A stretch of DNA of 64,000 nt, taken from assembly GCA_963677175.2 (NCBI GenBank), contig CAXXES010000007.1:1136147-1200146 (forward strand), given 5' to 3'. The position numbers and the translations under genes were made by a program. Positions within the stretch are counted from its first letter, which is position 1. Each line of letters starts with the position of its first letter. Under the pieces are notes generated by a model. It did not search any database. It was not told the origin of the DNA and saw only the letters and a program-made list of their open reading frames with translations. The stretch is from Sunxiuqinia sp963677175. GTDB lineage: Bacteria > Bacteroidota > Bacteroidia > Bacteroidales > Prolixibacteraceae. Below, piece after piece: positions 33,089 to 42,306 of the stretch.

Positions 33089-34546
33089 ATGAACAACGTA
33101 AAGTTACTTTTCGCAGGCCTGCTGCTCCTCTGTGTAGGTACTATAAGCAGGGCGCAGCACGCCAACACATTGCTAAAAAATAAAATTGAAACATGGCAAG
33201 GCCATTCCGCTTTGCAACATGCCGGCATTGGTGTTTATTTGCAGGATGCGGAAACCGGCGAAGTGCTTGCTCAAACCAATCCCCAGCTGAGCTTGGTGCC
33301 CGGATCAACACTTAAGTTAGTCACGACAGCAACAGCACTTGAGATGTTAGGCCCTGACTTTCGGTTTGAAACGCAACTGGCCTATTCCGGCGAAATAAAA
33401 AACGACACTCTTTTCGGCGATTTGGTCATTATTGGTGGTGGAGATCCGGCTTTGGGCTCCAACTATTTTAAAGAGCATTACCTCGAAAAACACTTTTTAA
33501 ACGACTGGGTCAAAGCAGTTCTACAAAAAAACATTACCCACATTACCGGAAACTTGGTGACCGACGCCACGATTTTTGAAGATCAAATGATTCCCAATAC
33601 CTGGATTTGGGAAGACCTGGGGAATTATTACGGAGCCGGAGCCTGTGGCTTATCTGTTTACGACAACCTGTACAAAATTCACTTTGCATCACCACCGCAA
33701 GCTCACCAGCCCACCCGAATCAAATACACCAATCCTTACATTCCCGATCTGGAGTTTGAAAACCACGTCGAATCCTCAGACATTAATCGTGATCTGGCCT
33801 ATGTTTTTGGCGCGCCCAAATCGAACAAACACACCATTCGCGGAACCATACCTAAAGGACGAAACGACTTTGTCATCAAAGCCTCGGTTCCTAACCCCCC
33901 GTTTTTGCTCGCCTGGGAGTTCAAAAACCGGATGAGCCAGAATGGGCTAAGCCTGGCCGGTTTCATTCAGGAAAAAAAGGAATCTAATCACTTACCACTT
34001 CATCTATTGGCCCGAACGGTTTCACCCAAACTAATCGATATCATCCGGGTAACCAACCACGAAAGTGTCAACCTTTTTGCGGAACACCTGCTGAAATACC
34101 TGGCTTGGTTAACCCATGGTGAAGGATCAACCCAAAAAGGCCTTGAGGTAATAGCCGACTTTTGGGAAAAAAGAGACATCAGGATGGATGGCTGCTTTTT
34201 AGCTGACGGAAGCGGATTATCCCACTTTAATGCGATCACCGCCCGACAAATGGTCGACATTCTTTACTACATGAAAACCAACAGCCTCCAAAGTGACCTG
34301 TTTTTCGACAGTCTGCCTTATGTCCCTAACGGAACGCTTTATTTTTTCAACCCGCTTAATTTTCCCGGAAAAAGTTTACGTGCCAAAAGCGGAAGCATGA
34401 CCCGGGTACGATGCTACGCCGGCGAAATTACAACTCAAGGCAACCAGCATGTATTGTTTGCTATTTTCCTGAACAACTTTTCGTGCAGCCAAACCGAAGC
34501 CATTAAGCTGGTGGAAGATTTTCTTGTTGGCATCGCTAAGAATTAG
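33089..34546 (+). CDS. dacB: D-alanyl-D-alanine carboxypeptidase/endopeptidase (PBP4, S13)
   Basis: 485 residues with a signal peptide ending ISRAQ. Active-site motifs of the S13 family are in order: SxxK in LVPGSTLKLVT (near residue 72), SxN in NHESVNLFAEHL (near 330), and KSG in RAKSGSMTRV near 430 in place of KTG. The long insertion between SxxK and SxN (domains II/III) is present. It trims or cleaves peptidoglycan peptides in the periplasm. It is the only gene of its unit; the phoH promoter follows. Confidence 0.93.
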   Translation: MNNVKLLFAGLLLLCVGTISRAQHANTLLKNKIETWQGHSALQHAGIGVYLQDAETGEVLAQTNPQLSLVPGSTLKLVTTATALEMLGPDFRFETQLAYSGEIKNDTLFGDLVIIGGGDPALGSNYFKEHYLEKHFLNDWVKAVLQKNITHITGNLVTDATIFEDQMIPNTWIWEDLGNYYGAGACGLSVYDNLYKIHFASPPQAHQPTRIKYTNPYIPDLEFENHVESSDINRDLAYVFGAPKSNKHTIRGTIPKGRNDFVIKASVPNPPFLLAWEFKNRMSQNGLSLAGFIQEKKESNHLPLHLLARTVSPKLIDIIRVTNHESVNLFAEHLLKYLAWLTHGEGSTQKGLEVIADFWEKRDIRMDGCFLADGSGLSHFNAITARQMVDILYYMKTNSLQSDLFFDSLPYVPNGTLYFFNPLNFPGKSLRAKSGSMTRVRCYAGEITTQGNQHVLFAIFLNNFSCSQTEAIKLVEDFLVGIAKN

Positions 34547-34614
34547 ACGCAACCACTGTCACCTTTTACCGGGGAGATTGCTTTTCTTTTTCCGGCAACT
34601 CCCAACATTTTTGC

Positions 34615-34622
34615 TATTTTTG
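34615..34622 (+). promoter_or_regulatory. Bacteroidota -7 element for phoH-purC
   Basis: TATTTTTG matches TAnnTTTG and is 32 bp before the phoH ATG. An upstream TTTTTG at about 34608 is too close to be the -33 element, so the -33 half is unclear. Confidence 0.5.
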
Positions 34623-34653
34623 TTGTTCGTTTTTAGGAACTTGAAACAAGTCT

Positions 34654-35652
34654 ATGTTTGAGAAACAAATATACCTGGAAGGTGTTGATCCATTGGAGTT
34701 TTACGGTGTAAACAACACCAAAATTGATCTGATAAAAACATTTTTTCCAAAATTAAATATTGTAAGCCGCGGCAACCAGTTGATCATTCAGGGTGATGAA
34801 GCTGAAAGTGATGCTTTTGAGAAAAAATTCCACCTGCTGCTCGATCATTACAACCAGTTTAATGTATTGAGTGTCGATACCATTAAGCAGGTAATGAATA
34901 ATGACTTTTCGCAAATTGAATCTGAGATTGAGAATTCCAGAGAAGTTTTGCTACACGGAATTAACGGCAAGCCCATTCGCGCCAAAACACCTAACCAACG
35001 GGTCTTGGTTGAAGAAAGCAGGACCTCGGACCTGATTTTTGCCATTGGCCCCGCCGGAACCGGAAAGACCTATACCGCCATCGCCCTGGCAGTAAGAGCA
35101 TTAAAAAACCGCGAAATCAAGCGCATTATTTTAAGCCGTCCTGCTGTTGAAGCGGGCGAACGACTTGGCTTTCTTCCCGGCGATTTGAAGGAAAAAATCG
35201 ATCCTTATCTGCAGCCGCTTTACGATGCGCTGCAAGACATGATTCCTGCCAAAAAGCTGGAAGAATTTATGAAAGACGGCATCATCCAGATCGCTCCGCT
35301 GGCTTTCATGCGCGGCCGTACCCTCAGCGATGCCTTTGTGATTCTGGACGAGGCACAAAATACCACCCTCAACCAGCTCAAAATGTTCCTCACCCGAATG
35401 GGAATGAATGCTAAATTCATTATCACCGGCGATGAAACCCAAATAGACCTGCCATCAGTCCACCAGTCCGGGCTGGTTCAAGCCAAAAAGATTCTGAAAA
35501 ACATCAAGGACATTTCGTTTGTTCAGTTTGATGTCAACGACATTGTTCGTCACCGCTTGGTACGTGACATTGTTAATGCCTACGATGCCTATTACAGAAA
35601 AGAATTAGTGCGAAAAGAAGAACTCAAAAAAGATAAAAACGACAAAAAATGA
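34654..35652 (+). CDS. phoH: PhoH-family ATPase
   Basis: 332 residues. An N-terminal KH-like domain (residues about 30-75, LNIVSRGNQLIIQGDEAE) is followed by the PhoH RNA helicase-like ATPase: Walker A GPAGTGKTYTAIALA near 131, SRPAVEAGERLGFLPGDL, and Walker B AFVILDEAQNTT near 225, then ITGDETQIDLP. In other bacteria PhoH (YbeZ) works with the RNase YbeY on rRNA; ybeY is not next to it here. Its last four bases overlap the purC start (ATGA), so the two genes are translated together. Confidence 0.95.
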   Translation: MFEKQIYLEGVDPLEFYGVNNTKIDLIKTFFPKLNIVSRGNQLIIQGDEAESDAFEKKFHLLLDHYNQFNVLSVDTIKQVMNNDFSQIESEIENSREVLLHGINGKPIRAKTPNQRVLVEESRTSDLIFAIGPAGTGKTYTAIALAVRALKNREIKRIILSRPAVEAGERLGFLPGDLKEKIDPYLQPLYDALQDMIPAKKLEEFMKDGIIQIAPLAFMRGRTLSDAFVILDEAQNTTLNQLKMFLTRMGMNAKFIITGDETQIDLPSVHQSGLVQAKKILKNIKDISFVQFDVNDIVRHRLVRDIVNAYDAYYRKELVRKEELKKDKNDKK

Positions 35653-36596
35653 CGAAAGCACTCACAAGAACTGATTTTAGTTTTCCAAAACAAAAAAGTA
35701 TCTATCATGGAAAAGTCAGAGATGTTTATAACATTGATGACCAATATTTAGTGATGGTTGTTTCGGACCGCATCTCGGCTTTCGATGTGGTTTTGCCCGA
35801 AGGAATTCCTTACAAAGGACAAGTGTTAAACCAGATCGCTGCCAAGTTTTTGGATGCGACAGCTGATATTGTGCCCAACTGGAAAATTGCAACCCCCGAC
35901 CCCAACGTAACCGTTGGTCATCATTGCGAATCGTTTAAAGTTGAAATGGTGATTCGTGGCTACCTGACCGGACATGCGTGGCGCGAGTACCGTGATGGTA
36001 AGCGCAACATCTGCGGCATTCCAATGCCCGACGGAATGGTAGAAAACCAAAAATTTGAGCACCCCATTCTTACGCCTACCACCAAAGCCGACGAAGGCCA
36101 CGACGAAGACATTTCGCGCGAAGCCATCATTGAACAAGGCTTGGTGAGCAAGGGAGAATACGAAATGCTGGAAGCCTACACCCGCCAATTGTTCCAGCGC
36201 GGAACCGAAATAGCTGCGGAAAAAGGACTGATTCTAGTGGATACCAAATACGAGTTTGGCAAAAAAGATGGAAAAATTTACCTGATTGATGAAATCCATA
36301 CGCCAGATTCATCGCGCTATTTTTATGCCAATGGCTACGAGGAACGTCTGAGAAAAGGAGAAAGTCAAAAACAGCTGTCTAAAGAATTTGTACGCCAATG
36401 GCTGATCGAAAATGGATTTCAAGGAAAGGCAGGACAAAAGGCACCTGCAATGAACGCCGATTTTGTCAGCTCGGTTTCCGAACGTTACATTGAGTTGTTT
36501 GAGAACATCACCGGAGATTCGTTTGTGAAATCAGAGATTGTAGACATTCAAAGTCGGATTGAGAAGAATGTGAGTGCTTTCCTTTCATCGATGTAA
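35649..36596 (+). CDS. purC: Phosphoribosylaminoimidazole-succinocarboxamide synthase
   Basis: 315 residues, the length of the longer SAICAR synthase form common in Bacteroidota. It joins CAIR and aspartate with ATP in purine synthesis. Signature blocks are KVRDVYNIDDQYLVMVVSDRI at the N-terminus, SDRISAFDVVLPEGIPYKG, VEMVIRGYLTGHAWREY, GLILVDTKYEFG and IDEIHTPDSSRYF. It starts within the phoH stop and is followed by a terminator at 36621. Confidence 0.97.
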   Translation: MTKALTRTDFSFPKQKSIYHGKVRDVYNIDDQYLVMVVSDRISAFDVVLPEGIPYKGQVLNQIAAKFLDATADIVPNWKIATPDPNVTVGHHCESFKVEMVIRGYLTGHAWREYRDGKRNICGIPMPDGMVENQKFEHPILTPTTKADEGHDEDISREAIIEQGLVSKGEYEMLEAYTRQLFQRGTEIAAEKGLILVDTKYEFGKKDGKIYLIDEIHTPDSSRYFYANGYEERLRKGESQKQLSKEFVRQWLIENGFQGKAGQKAPAMNADFVSSVSERYIELFENITGDSFVKSEIVDIQSRIEKNVSAFLSSM

Positions 36597-36620
36597 ACAT
36601 TTAAATAAAATATCAGTAGA

Positions 36621-36648
36621 AACTTCCGGAAATCCCACTCCGGAAGTT
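36621..36648 (+). terminator. Terminator of phoH-purC
   Basis: AACTTCCGGA and TCCGGAAGTT form a perfect 10-bp stem around 8 bases, followed by TTATTTT, 25 bp after the purC stop. Confidence 0.85.
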
Positions 36649-36704
36649 TTATTTTGCCTTTACACAAATCAACCTAACTATCGTTGATCTCAAAAACTTC
36701 GATT

Positions 36705-37238
36705 ATGCAACTTAAAAGCTTAAGTATCTTCTCCCTGTTTTTATTACTATTTGGCTCCTCACTTTTGGGTTCCTGCCAAACCGATGAAGAAAAGTCAACG
36801 CTTGTAAAAGTTGGTCAGCAGGCCCCCAATTTTGTTTTTAGTGATGCAACCGGACAGGAAAAATCCAGTGCCGATTTAAAAGGGCAGGTGGTTATGATCA
36901 ACTTTTTTGCCACTTGGTGTGGCCCCTGCCTCAAAGAACTGCCCCACGTGCAAAGCGATATTTTCGAGCAGCACAAAGACCATCCGGATTTCACCTTGAT
37001 GGTGATTGGCAGAGAGCATACCGCCGAAGAACTTGCTAAATTTAAAAAAGAGAAAGGCTATTCCTTTGATTTAATGGCTGATCCAAACCGGAAGATTTAT
37101 TCCAAATTTGCAGAGCAATTTATTCCGCGCAATTTCTTGATCGACCGGAATGGAACAATCATCTACAGCTCAGTTGGTTTTAAAGAAGACGAATTCAATA
37201 AACTAAAAAATATCCTAGAGGCACAACTTGAAAAATAA
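36705..37238 (+). CDS. TlpA/ResA-type thioredoxin lipoprotein
   Basis: 177 residues from the ATG at 36705. A signal with lipobox LLGSC marks a lipoprotein that faces the periplasm. The thioredoxin fold opens with VGQQAPNFVFSDATGQ, carries the redox motif ATWCGPCLKEL and the cis-Pro segment QFIPRNFLIDRNG. The middle insertion (TLMVIGREHTAEELAKF) is typical of ResA/TlpA. It probably reduces thiols of cytochromes or other exported proteins. A remnant-like frame follows directly. Confidence 0.9.
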   Translation: MQLKSLSIFSLFLLLFGSSLLGSCQTDEEKSTLVKVGQQAPNFVFSDATGQEKSSADLKGQVVMINFFATWCGPCLKELPHVQSDIFEQHKDHPDFTLMVIGREHTAEELAKFKKEKGYSFDLMADPNRKIYSKFAEQFIPRNFLIDRNGTIIYSSVGFKEDEFNKLKNILEAQLEK

Positions 37239-37443
37239 AGTTATTGATCTACCCCATACTACCATTTTTTCTGATTCAGCTCAATGGAGCGGCTCAAACG
37301 ACCGACAGTCTGTTGGTCTAGAAAAAAGCCCGGATAAACGTTTCCCTAAGGTGAAATAAAAATCAACACAGAACAAAGTACCACCTGGCACAACTAATCG
37401 TAAAAAATTCAGACATAGAATCCTGGAGCATTTCTTCAGAACA
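37232..37443 (+). pseudogene. Possible remnant of an exported-protein gene
   Basis: In the frame that begins at 37232, overlapping the TlpA stop, the first 29 codons read like a signal peptide (KLLIYPILPFFLIQLNGAAQ, then TTDSLLV) and then hit TAG at 37319-37321. Downstream in the same frame come KKARINV and further stops. There is no ATG. It looks like the decayed 5' part of a gene once co-transcribed with the thioredoxin gene; chance cannot be excluded. Confidence 0.3.
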
Positions 37444-39471
37444 TTAACCGGGAATATAAAAATAGAAATCAGAACCTTTGCCAGGAGTTGATTTGACCCC
37501 AATGTCGCCACCCAGTAAATGGACAATTTTTTGCGAAATAGCTAATCCTAATCCTGTTCCACCATAGGTTTTAAAGGCATGAGTGCGGGCTTGGGTGAAT
37601 CGTTTGAATATACTTTCAATATCTTCTGCCGGAATACCAATCCCCGTATCCTGAACACTAAAATTGAGCCACAAACCGTGCTTGGCAACCTGCAACCTAA
37701 TAACCCCTTCGTGAGTAAACTTTAACGCATTTCCAATCAAATTGTCCAAAACCTGCTTCAACCTCAGCCTATCGGTATGACACAAATAATTCGGCGGCAA
37801 ACTGTTCTCCAGCTCAAAACCAACCCTGGTATTTTCCCTATTTTTAAGCGTATCGTTACATTGAATTTCAATTTCAACGAGCAGCTCATTCAACAGGAAA
37901 TCTTCCGAAATAACAGAAAGCTGGTCCGATTCAATCTTCGATATATCCATAATATCATTAATCAACTTAAGCAGAAACTCCCCGTTTTTCTGAATCAACT
38001 GAAGGTAAATCCTTTTATCATCGTTCGACAATTCCTGCTCATTCAAAAGACCCGAAAAGCCGAGTATGGCATTCATCGGTGTGCGTATTTCATGCGACAT
38101 ATTGGCCAAAAATGCTGTTTTCAACCGATCGGATTCCTGCGCTTTTTCCTGCTCCAACACCAGTTGGGTGTGCACTTTTCTACGTTCCAAAATCATTTCA
38201 TTAGCTACTTCGCCCATCTCTTTAAACTCATCGAAATTCAAGTTATCCAAATCGATGGTCTGATAATGCTGCTTTCCGGTTTTGAAAAACCGGGTAAAAT
38301 TGTCAAAATCGGCACGAAAATTAGCGTTGAAGCGATAAATAATCAGCAATTCAACAAGAATAACAAACAACAAAATAAGTAAAATAATCAGCAGGTTATG
38401 AATTAAATCCCGCTTCAACTGCTTTTGTTGCAACTGAATTTCGTTCCAGATATCATCCAAGTAAAAGCCACCTCCAACAAGCCAGTTTATTTCATAAACT
38501 GGTTTCACAAAAGAAATCTTCGGTACCTTTTCGATCTCCCCCATTTTATTCCATTCATAGTAGAAAAAGTCGCCATCAGGTGAATTGGCAATCGCCTCCA
38601 GTTCCTGTTTAAACACGTCCATTTTTTCAGGATCGGTTCCATCCAACAAATTAAAATCCCCCTCATAGGGAATCCCATCCATTACCACTGGATCACCATC
38701 CAACTCGTTAATGAACACATAGCCACCATATCTAAAATGGTCGCCACCTATTTTGTTGGCAATTTCGCTTTTAAATTCGGCGAAATAATCTTCAAGATAG
38801 GTTTTGGATCCAAAGTACCAGTTCAACTGAGGAAGCTTTTTTACAAAAACGACCTTATTCTCAGGTAGACCTTCACTGTCAGACAATTGATTACCATCTA
38901 CATAACGCACATAGCCCTCTTCTTCCTGCTGCAACAAGTCCAGTTCTCGTTGGACAACCTGGTTGCCGTTTACGTCAGTATGCTGACGCAAATCCGCCCC
39001 ATGGTAATCGGGACGTCCTGGATAAAAGACCCCTTCGCCATTTAAATCATTAATAAATACATCCATGAAGGGGCTCGACGTTTCTAGTACCGAAACCGCA
39101 TCAACGATCAGTTTTTTCAGGTCTTCATCGCTAAACTTAGCGTGGTAATCGGCGTAAATTTTTTCGGAGAGCTTATATGCGTTGTAAACATTATGCCTGA
39201 CGCTTCGCATCATGCGTTCATCGAAAAAACGTTTTTGGGTGCGTATGTACTCAACTTCAATCAATATCAAATCACGCACAAACTCCTTATGTTCTTCCAA
39301 GTGCATTTTCTGGTGCTGCCGGGCAATATCGCGAAAAATCAGAATCTCATGAATACTGATAACCGTAGCTACAAAAATAGTCATCAACAAAGTGAAACTG
39401 ATCACGATCCGCTTAAAATAAACCGTCAAACTCCTGGAATTGATTCGATTTTTATAGTTGCTCTGCCCCAT
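37444..39471 (-). CDS. Membrane sensor histidine kinase with double cache sensor
   Basis: 675 residues. A first membrane helix (about 22-44) and a second (about 350-372) enclose a roughly 300-residue periplasmic region with two similar cache modules (GYVRYVDGNQ followed by LNWYFGSKTYLEDYF; FFYYEWNKMG followed by INWLVGGGFYLDDIW). In the cytosol come HisKA (phospho-His in LANMSHEIRTPMNAILGF) and HATPase (LIGNALKFTHEG, VQDTGIGIP, GGTGLGLAI). No receiver is attached. Cache modules usually bind small organic ligands. The nearest response regulators are several kb away, so the partner is unknown. Confidence 0.93.
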   Translation of the reverse strand: MGQSNYKNRINSRSLTVYFKRIVISFTLLMTIFVATVISIHEILIFRDIARQHQKMHLEEHKEFVRDLILIEVEYIRTQKRFFDERMMRSVRHNVYNAYKLSEKIYADYHAKFSDEDLKKLIVDAVSVLETSSPFMDVFINDLNGEGVFYPGRPDYHGADLRQHTDVNGNQVVQRELDLLQQEEEGYVRYVDGNQLSDSEGLPENKVVFVKKLPQLNWYFGSKTYLEDYFAEFKSEIANKIGGDHFRYGGYVFINELDGDPVVMDGIPYEGDFNLLDGTDPEKMDVFKQELEAIANSPDGDFFYYEWNKMGEIEKVPKISFVKPVYEINWLVGGGFYLDDIWNEIQLQQKQLKRDLIHNLLIILLILLFVILVELLIIYRFNANFRADFDNFTRFFKTGKQHYQTIDLDNLNFDEFKEMGEVANEMILERRKVHTQLVLEQEKAQESDRLKTAFLANMSHEIRTPMNAILGFSGLLNEQELSNDDKRIYLQLIQKNGEFLLKLINDIMDISKIESDQLSVISEDFLLNELLVEIEIQCNDTLKNRENTRVGFELENSLPPNYLCHTDRLRLKQVLDNLIGNALKFTHEGVIRLQVAKHGLWLNFSVQDTGIGIPAEDIESIFKRFTQARTHAFKTYGGTGLGLAISQKIVHLLGGDIGVKSTPGKGSDFYFYIPG

Positions 39472-39767
39472 CAGAAAAAGAAATAATAATCCAAACCCTG
39501 CACTTACGTCAAAGTTAGCTATATTAATGAAATAATGTCAGTATTTACAAGCACTGCCAGGACTTTATTTTCTCGGCGAAAAAAACAGACAGCGGAATAA
39601 ACAATTATATGCAATCAATCTAAATCAACCGTAACGCTCTCCATAGCATCTAAAACGCTGTTAAAACTTGTTAAACATCCCCAATGAACTAAAATTTGGA
39701 AAACACTGGCATTCTTTATGCGTTAAATTAGCACATTCAAAAAAATAACTATTAATCTTTAAAATAG

Positions 39768-41222
39768 ATGAAGATGAGAGATTATAAAAAAGTTGGCTTA
39801 ACATTCGCTGTAGCACTTTTCAGTGCATTTATAGCCGTTTGGGCATACACCAGTTTTTTTGACGAACCGCAGGTTGTCTCCGTTCAGCAGGAACAACCCC
39901 TGAGGTATGCAAGTTTGCCTTCGGCGCCCCAAGGAGAAGCACCCGACCTGACTTATGCAGCAGGAAACTCAGTGCATGCCGTAGTTCACGTAAAAGTGAC
40001 ATCAAAGCAAGACGCTCGTCAATACCACAGCAACCCGTTTTATGAGTGGTTTTATGGTGACCGCTATCAGCAACAGCAACCTCCGCAAATCAGGCAGGGT
40101 ACCGGATCAGGTGTCATTTTAAGTGAAGACGGATACATCGTGACGAATAACCACGTCATTGACGAGGCTGATGACATACAGGTGGTGTTGAACGACAACC
40201 GGCAGTTTAAAGCTAAGTTGATTGGAGCAGATCCAACAACCGATCTTGCTGTACTTAAAATTGAAGCAGAAAACCTGATGCATTTAAAGTTTGGTAATTC
40301 CGAAGCCCTGAAACTGGGCGAATGGGTATTGGCTGTTGGCAACCCTTTTAACCTAACCTCAACAGTTACTGCAGGAATTGTAAGCGCCAAAAGCAGAAAC
40401 ATTGGCATCAACCGGGTTGATATGGGTATTGAAGCTTTCATACAGACAGATGCAGCGGTGAACCCCGGAAACAGTGGCGGTGCATTGGTAAATATGAATG
40501 GCGAACTTGTAGGCATTAATACCGCCATCGCCTCCAGAACCGGATCCTATAGTGGTTACTCGTTTGCAGTTCCGGCTTCGATTGTAGAAAAAGTTTATAC
40601 CGACCTGAAAGAGTTCGGGCAAGTTCAACGCGCTTTACTTGGCGTTAACATAGGCGATGTATCCGCTGAAGTGGCCGAAAAATACGACCTTGATAAAATC
40701 GAAGGTGTTTTTGTTGCCAAAGTAAACGAAAACAGCGCCGCAGAAGAAGCAGGCATTCAGAATGAAGACGTTATCCTAAGCATTGACGGTGTAAATGTCA
40801 ATTCCACCGCTCAACTTCAGGAACAAGTCAGTCAACACAGGCCAGGCGACAAGGTAAAAGTTTTGATAAAAAGAGATAACAAACCGAAACAATTTACAGT
40901 GACCCTCCGTAACATGCACGGAGATACGGAAATCGTCAAAGCGAGCGACAATAATTTTCTTGGCGCTAAATTTGATGAACTAACAGAAAACGAGCAATAC
41001 CAACTTCGCTTGAGCCATGGAATTAAAATCACCAACTTGGATAAAGGCAAACTAAAAGATGCTGGTCTTAAAGAAGGTTTTATTATAACCGACGTGAACA
41101 AGGAGGAGATTAATACGGTTACTGATTTCAAACGTATTATAAACCAGGCAAAAGGTGGCGTATTGATCGAAGGGTTATATCCAAGTGGAGAGCCGGCATA
41201 CTTCGTTTTCGGGATGAATTAA
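39768..41222 (+). CDS. htrA: HtrA/Deg-type periplasmic serine protease
   Basis: 484 residues with an N-terminal signal or anchor helix (about 10-28). The trypsin-like catalytic triad is in TNNHVIDEAD (His), PTTDLAVLKIE (Asp) and VNPGNSGGALVNMNG (Ser). An LA-loop-like insertion rich in Tyr and Gln precedes GTGSGVILSEDGYI. Two PDZ domains follow: one complete (about 290-375, LLGVNIGDVSAEVAEKY, then GVNVNSTAQL) and a diverged second one at the C-terminus (IKITNLDKGKLKDAGLKEGF). It degrades or refolds damaged exported proteins. It has its own unit, upstream of rpoD. Confidence 0.95.
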   Translation: MKMRDYKKVGLTFAVALFSAFIAVWAYTSFFDEPQVVSVQQEQPLRYASLPSAPQGEAPDLTYAAGNSVHAVVHVKVTSKQDARQYHSNPFYEWFYGDRYQQQQPPQIRQGTGSGVILSEDGYIVTNNHVIDEADDIQVVLNDNRQFKAKLIGADPTTDLAVLKIEAENLMHLKFGNSEALKLGEWVLAVGNPFNLTSTVTAGIVSAKSRNIGINRVDMGIEAFIQTDAAVNPGNSGGALVNMNGELVGINTAIASRTGSYSGYSFAVPASIVEKVYTDLKEFGQVQRALLGVNIGDVSAEVAEKYDLDKIEGVFVAKVNENSAAEEAGIQNEDVILSIDGVNVNSTAQLQEQVSQHRPGDKVKVLIKRDNKPKQFTVTLRNMHGDTEIVKASDNNFLGAKFDELTENEQYQLRLSHGIKITNLDKGKLKDAGLKEGFIITDVNKEEINTVTDFKRIINQAKGGVLIEGLYPSGEPAYFVFGMN

Positions 41223-41283
41223 TAATTCAATCGTTTACGTAGAATTAACAAAGCAAAATGCTTTAGCCAAAGCCATCCATCAG

Positions 41284-41315
41284 TTTGAATTATTGACCTA
41301 AAAAGTCTATATTTG
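41284..41315 (+). promoter_or_regulatory. Strong Bacteroidota promoter for rpoD
   Basis: TTTG at 41284-41287 and TATATTTG at 41308-41315, separated by 20 bp, match the Bacteroidota -33/-7 consensus. The ATG at 41339 is preceded by AGAAGGG, one of the few good ribosome sites in the window. Confidence 0.8.
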
Positions 41316-41338
41316 CACGATTTTTTTTAGAAGGGTAT

Positions 41339-42199
41339 ATGAGACAATTAAAGATTACAAAATCGATTACCAACCGTGAGAGTGCTTCTCTTGACAAGTA
41401 TTTGCAGGAAATTGGCAAAGAGGATCTGATTACAGTTGAAGAGGAAGTTGAGTTAGCGCAGCGGATTAAAAAAGGCGATCAGGCAGCATTGGAAAAACTG
41501 ACCCGCGCGAACCTGAGGTTCGTCGTTTCGGTTGCCAAGCAGTACCAAAACCAAGGCTTAAGCCTTCCCGACTTGATTAACGAGGGAAATCTTGGACTGA
41601 TTAAAGCAGCTGAAAAGTTTGACGAAACCCGCGGCTTTAAGTTTATTTCCTATGCCGTGTGGTGGATTCGTCAGTCTATCCTTCAGGCTTTGGCTGAACA
41701 GTCCCGTATTGTTCGATTACCGCTAAACCAGGTAGGTTCGTTGAATAAAATCAACAAGGCATTTTCAAAATTCGAACAGGAAAACGAACGCAAGCCTTCA
41801 CCTGAAGAATTGGCCGACTCGCTGGACTTGCCAGCGGAGAAAGTTGCCGACACCTTGCGGGTTTCTGGTCGCCACATTTCAGTTGATGCGCCATTTGTTG
41901 AAGGAGAAGACAACAGCCTGCTTGACGTGCTGATCAACAATGATTCTCCAAACGCCGACCGCGCTTTGATGATGGAATCGCTGGCAAAGGAAATTGAGCG
42001 TGCGCTTGCTACCCTTACCGAACGCGAAAGCGACATTATCCGAATGTTTTTTGGAATTGGTTGCCAGGAAATGACCCTGGAAGAAATTGGAGAACGTTTC
42101 GGGCTGACCCGTGAAAGGGTACGACAGATAAAGGAAAAAGCAATCCGCCGGTTACGGCATACTTCCCGAAGTAAATTGCTAAAAACTTATCTTGGATAA
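41339..42199 (+). CDS. rpoD: Primary RNA polymerase sigma factor
   Basis: 286 residues, the short form of the vegetative sigma factor found in Bacteroidota, which lacks the long acidic N-terminus of E. coli RpoD. Region 1.2 is DKYLQEIGKEDLITVEEEVELAQ. Region 2 is LTRANLRFVVSVAKQYQNQGL, GNLGLIKAAEKFDETRGFKF and YAVWWIRQSILQAL. Region 3 is RIVRLPLNQVG with the following helices, and region 4 has LEEIGERFGLTRERVRQIKEKA for -35-type contacts. It recognises promoters of the TAnnTTTG kind seen throughout this window. Own promoter and terminator. Confidence 0.97.
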   Translation: MRQLKITKSITNRESASLDKYLQEIGKEDLITVEEEVELAQRIKKGDQAALEKLTRANLRFVVSVAKQYQNQGLSLPDLINEGNLGLIKAAEKFDETRGFKFISYAVWWIRQSILQALAEQSRIVRLPLNQVGSLNKINKAFSKFEQENERKPSPEELADSLDLPAEKVADTLRVSGRHISVDAPFVEGEDNSLLDVLINNDSPNADRALMMESLAKEIERALATLTERESDIIRMFFGIGCQEMTLEEIGERFGLTRERVRQIKEKAIRRLRHTSRSKLLKTYLG

Positions 42200-42209
42200 A
42201 AGATTCACA

Positions 42210-42238
42210 CAAGACCGCCTAGAGAGGCGGTCTTTTTT
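42210..42238 (+). terminator. Terminator of rpoD
   Basis: AAGACCGCCT and AGGCGGTCTT pair around a short AGAG loop and are followed by a run of T; 11 bp after the stop. Confidence 0.92.
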
Positions 42239-42306
42239 TGCTTCAAAAACAAGTTGGCGACTCCGTTTGTTCCTTTTCTAAAAGCATGCACTTACCAAGT
42301 CAAATA

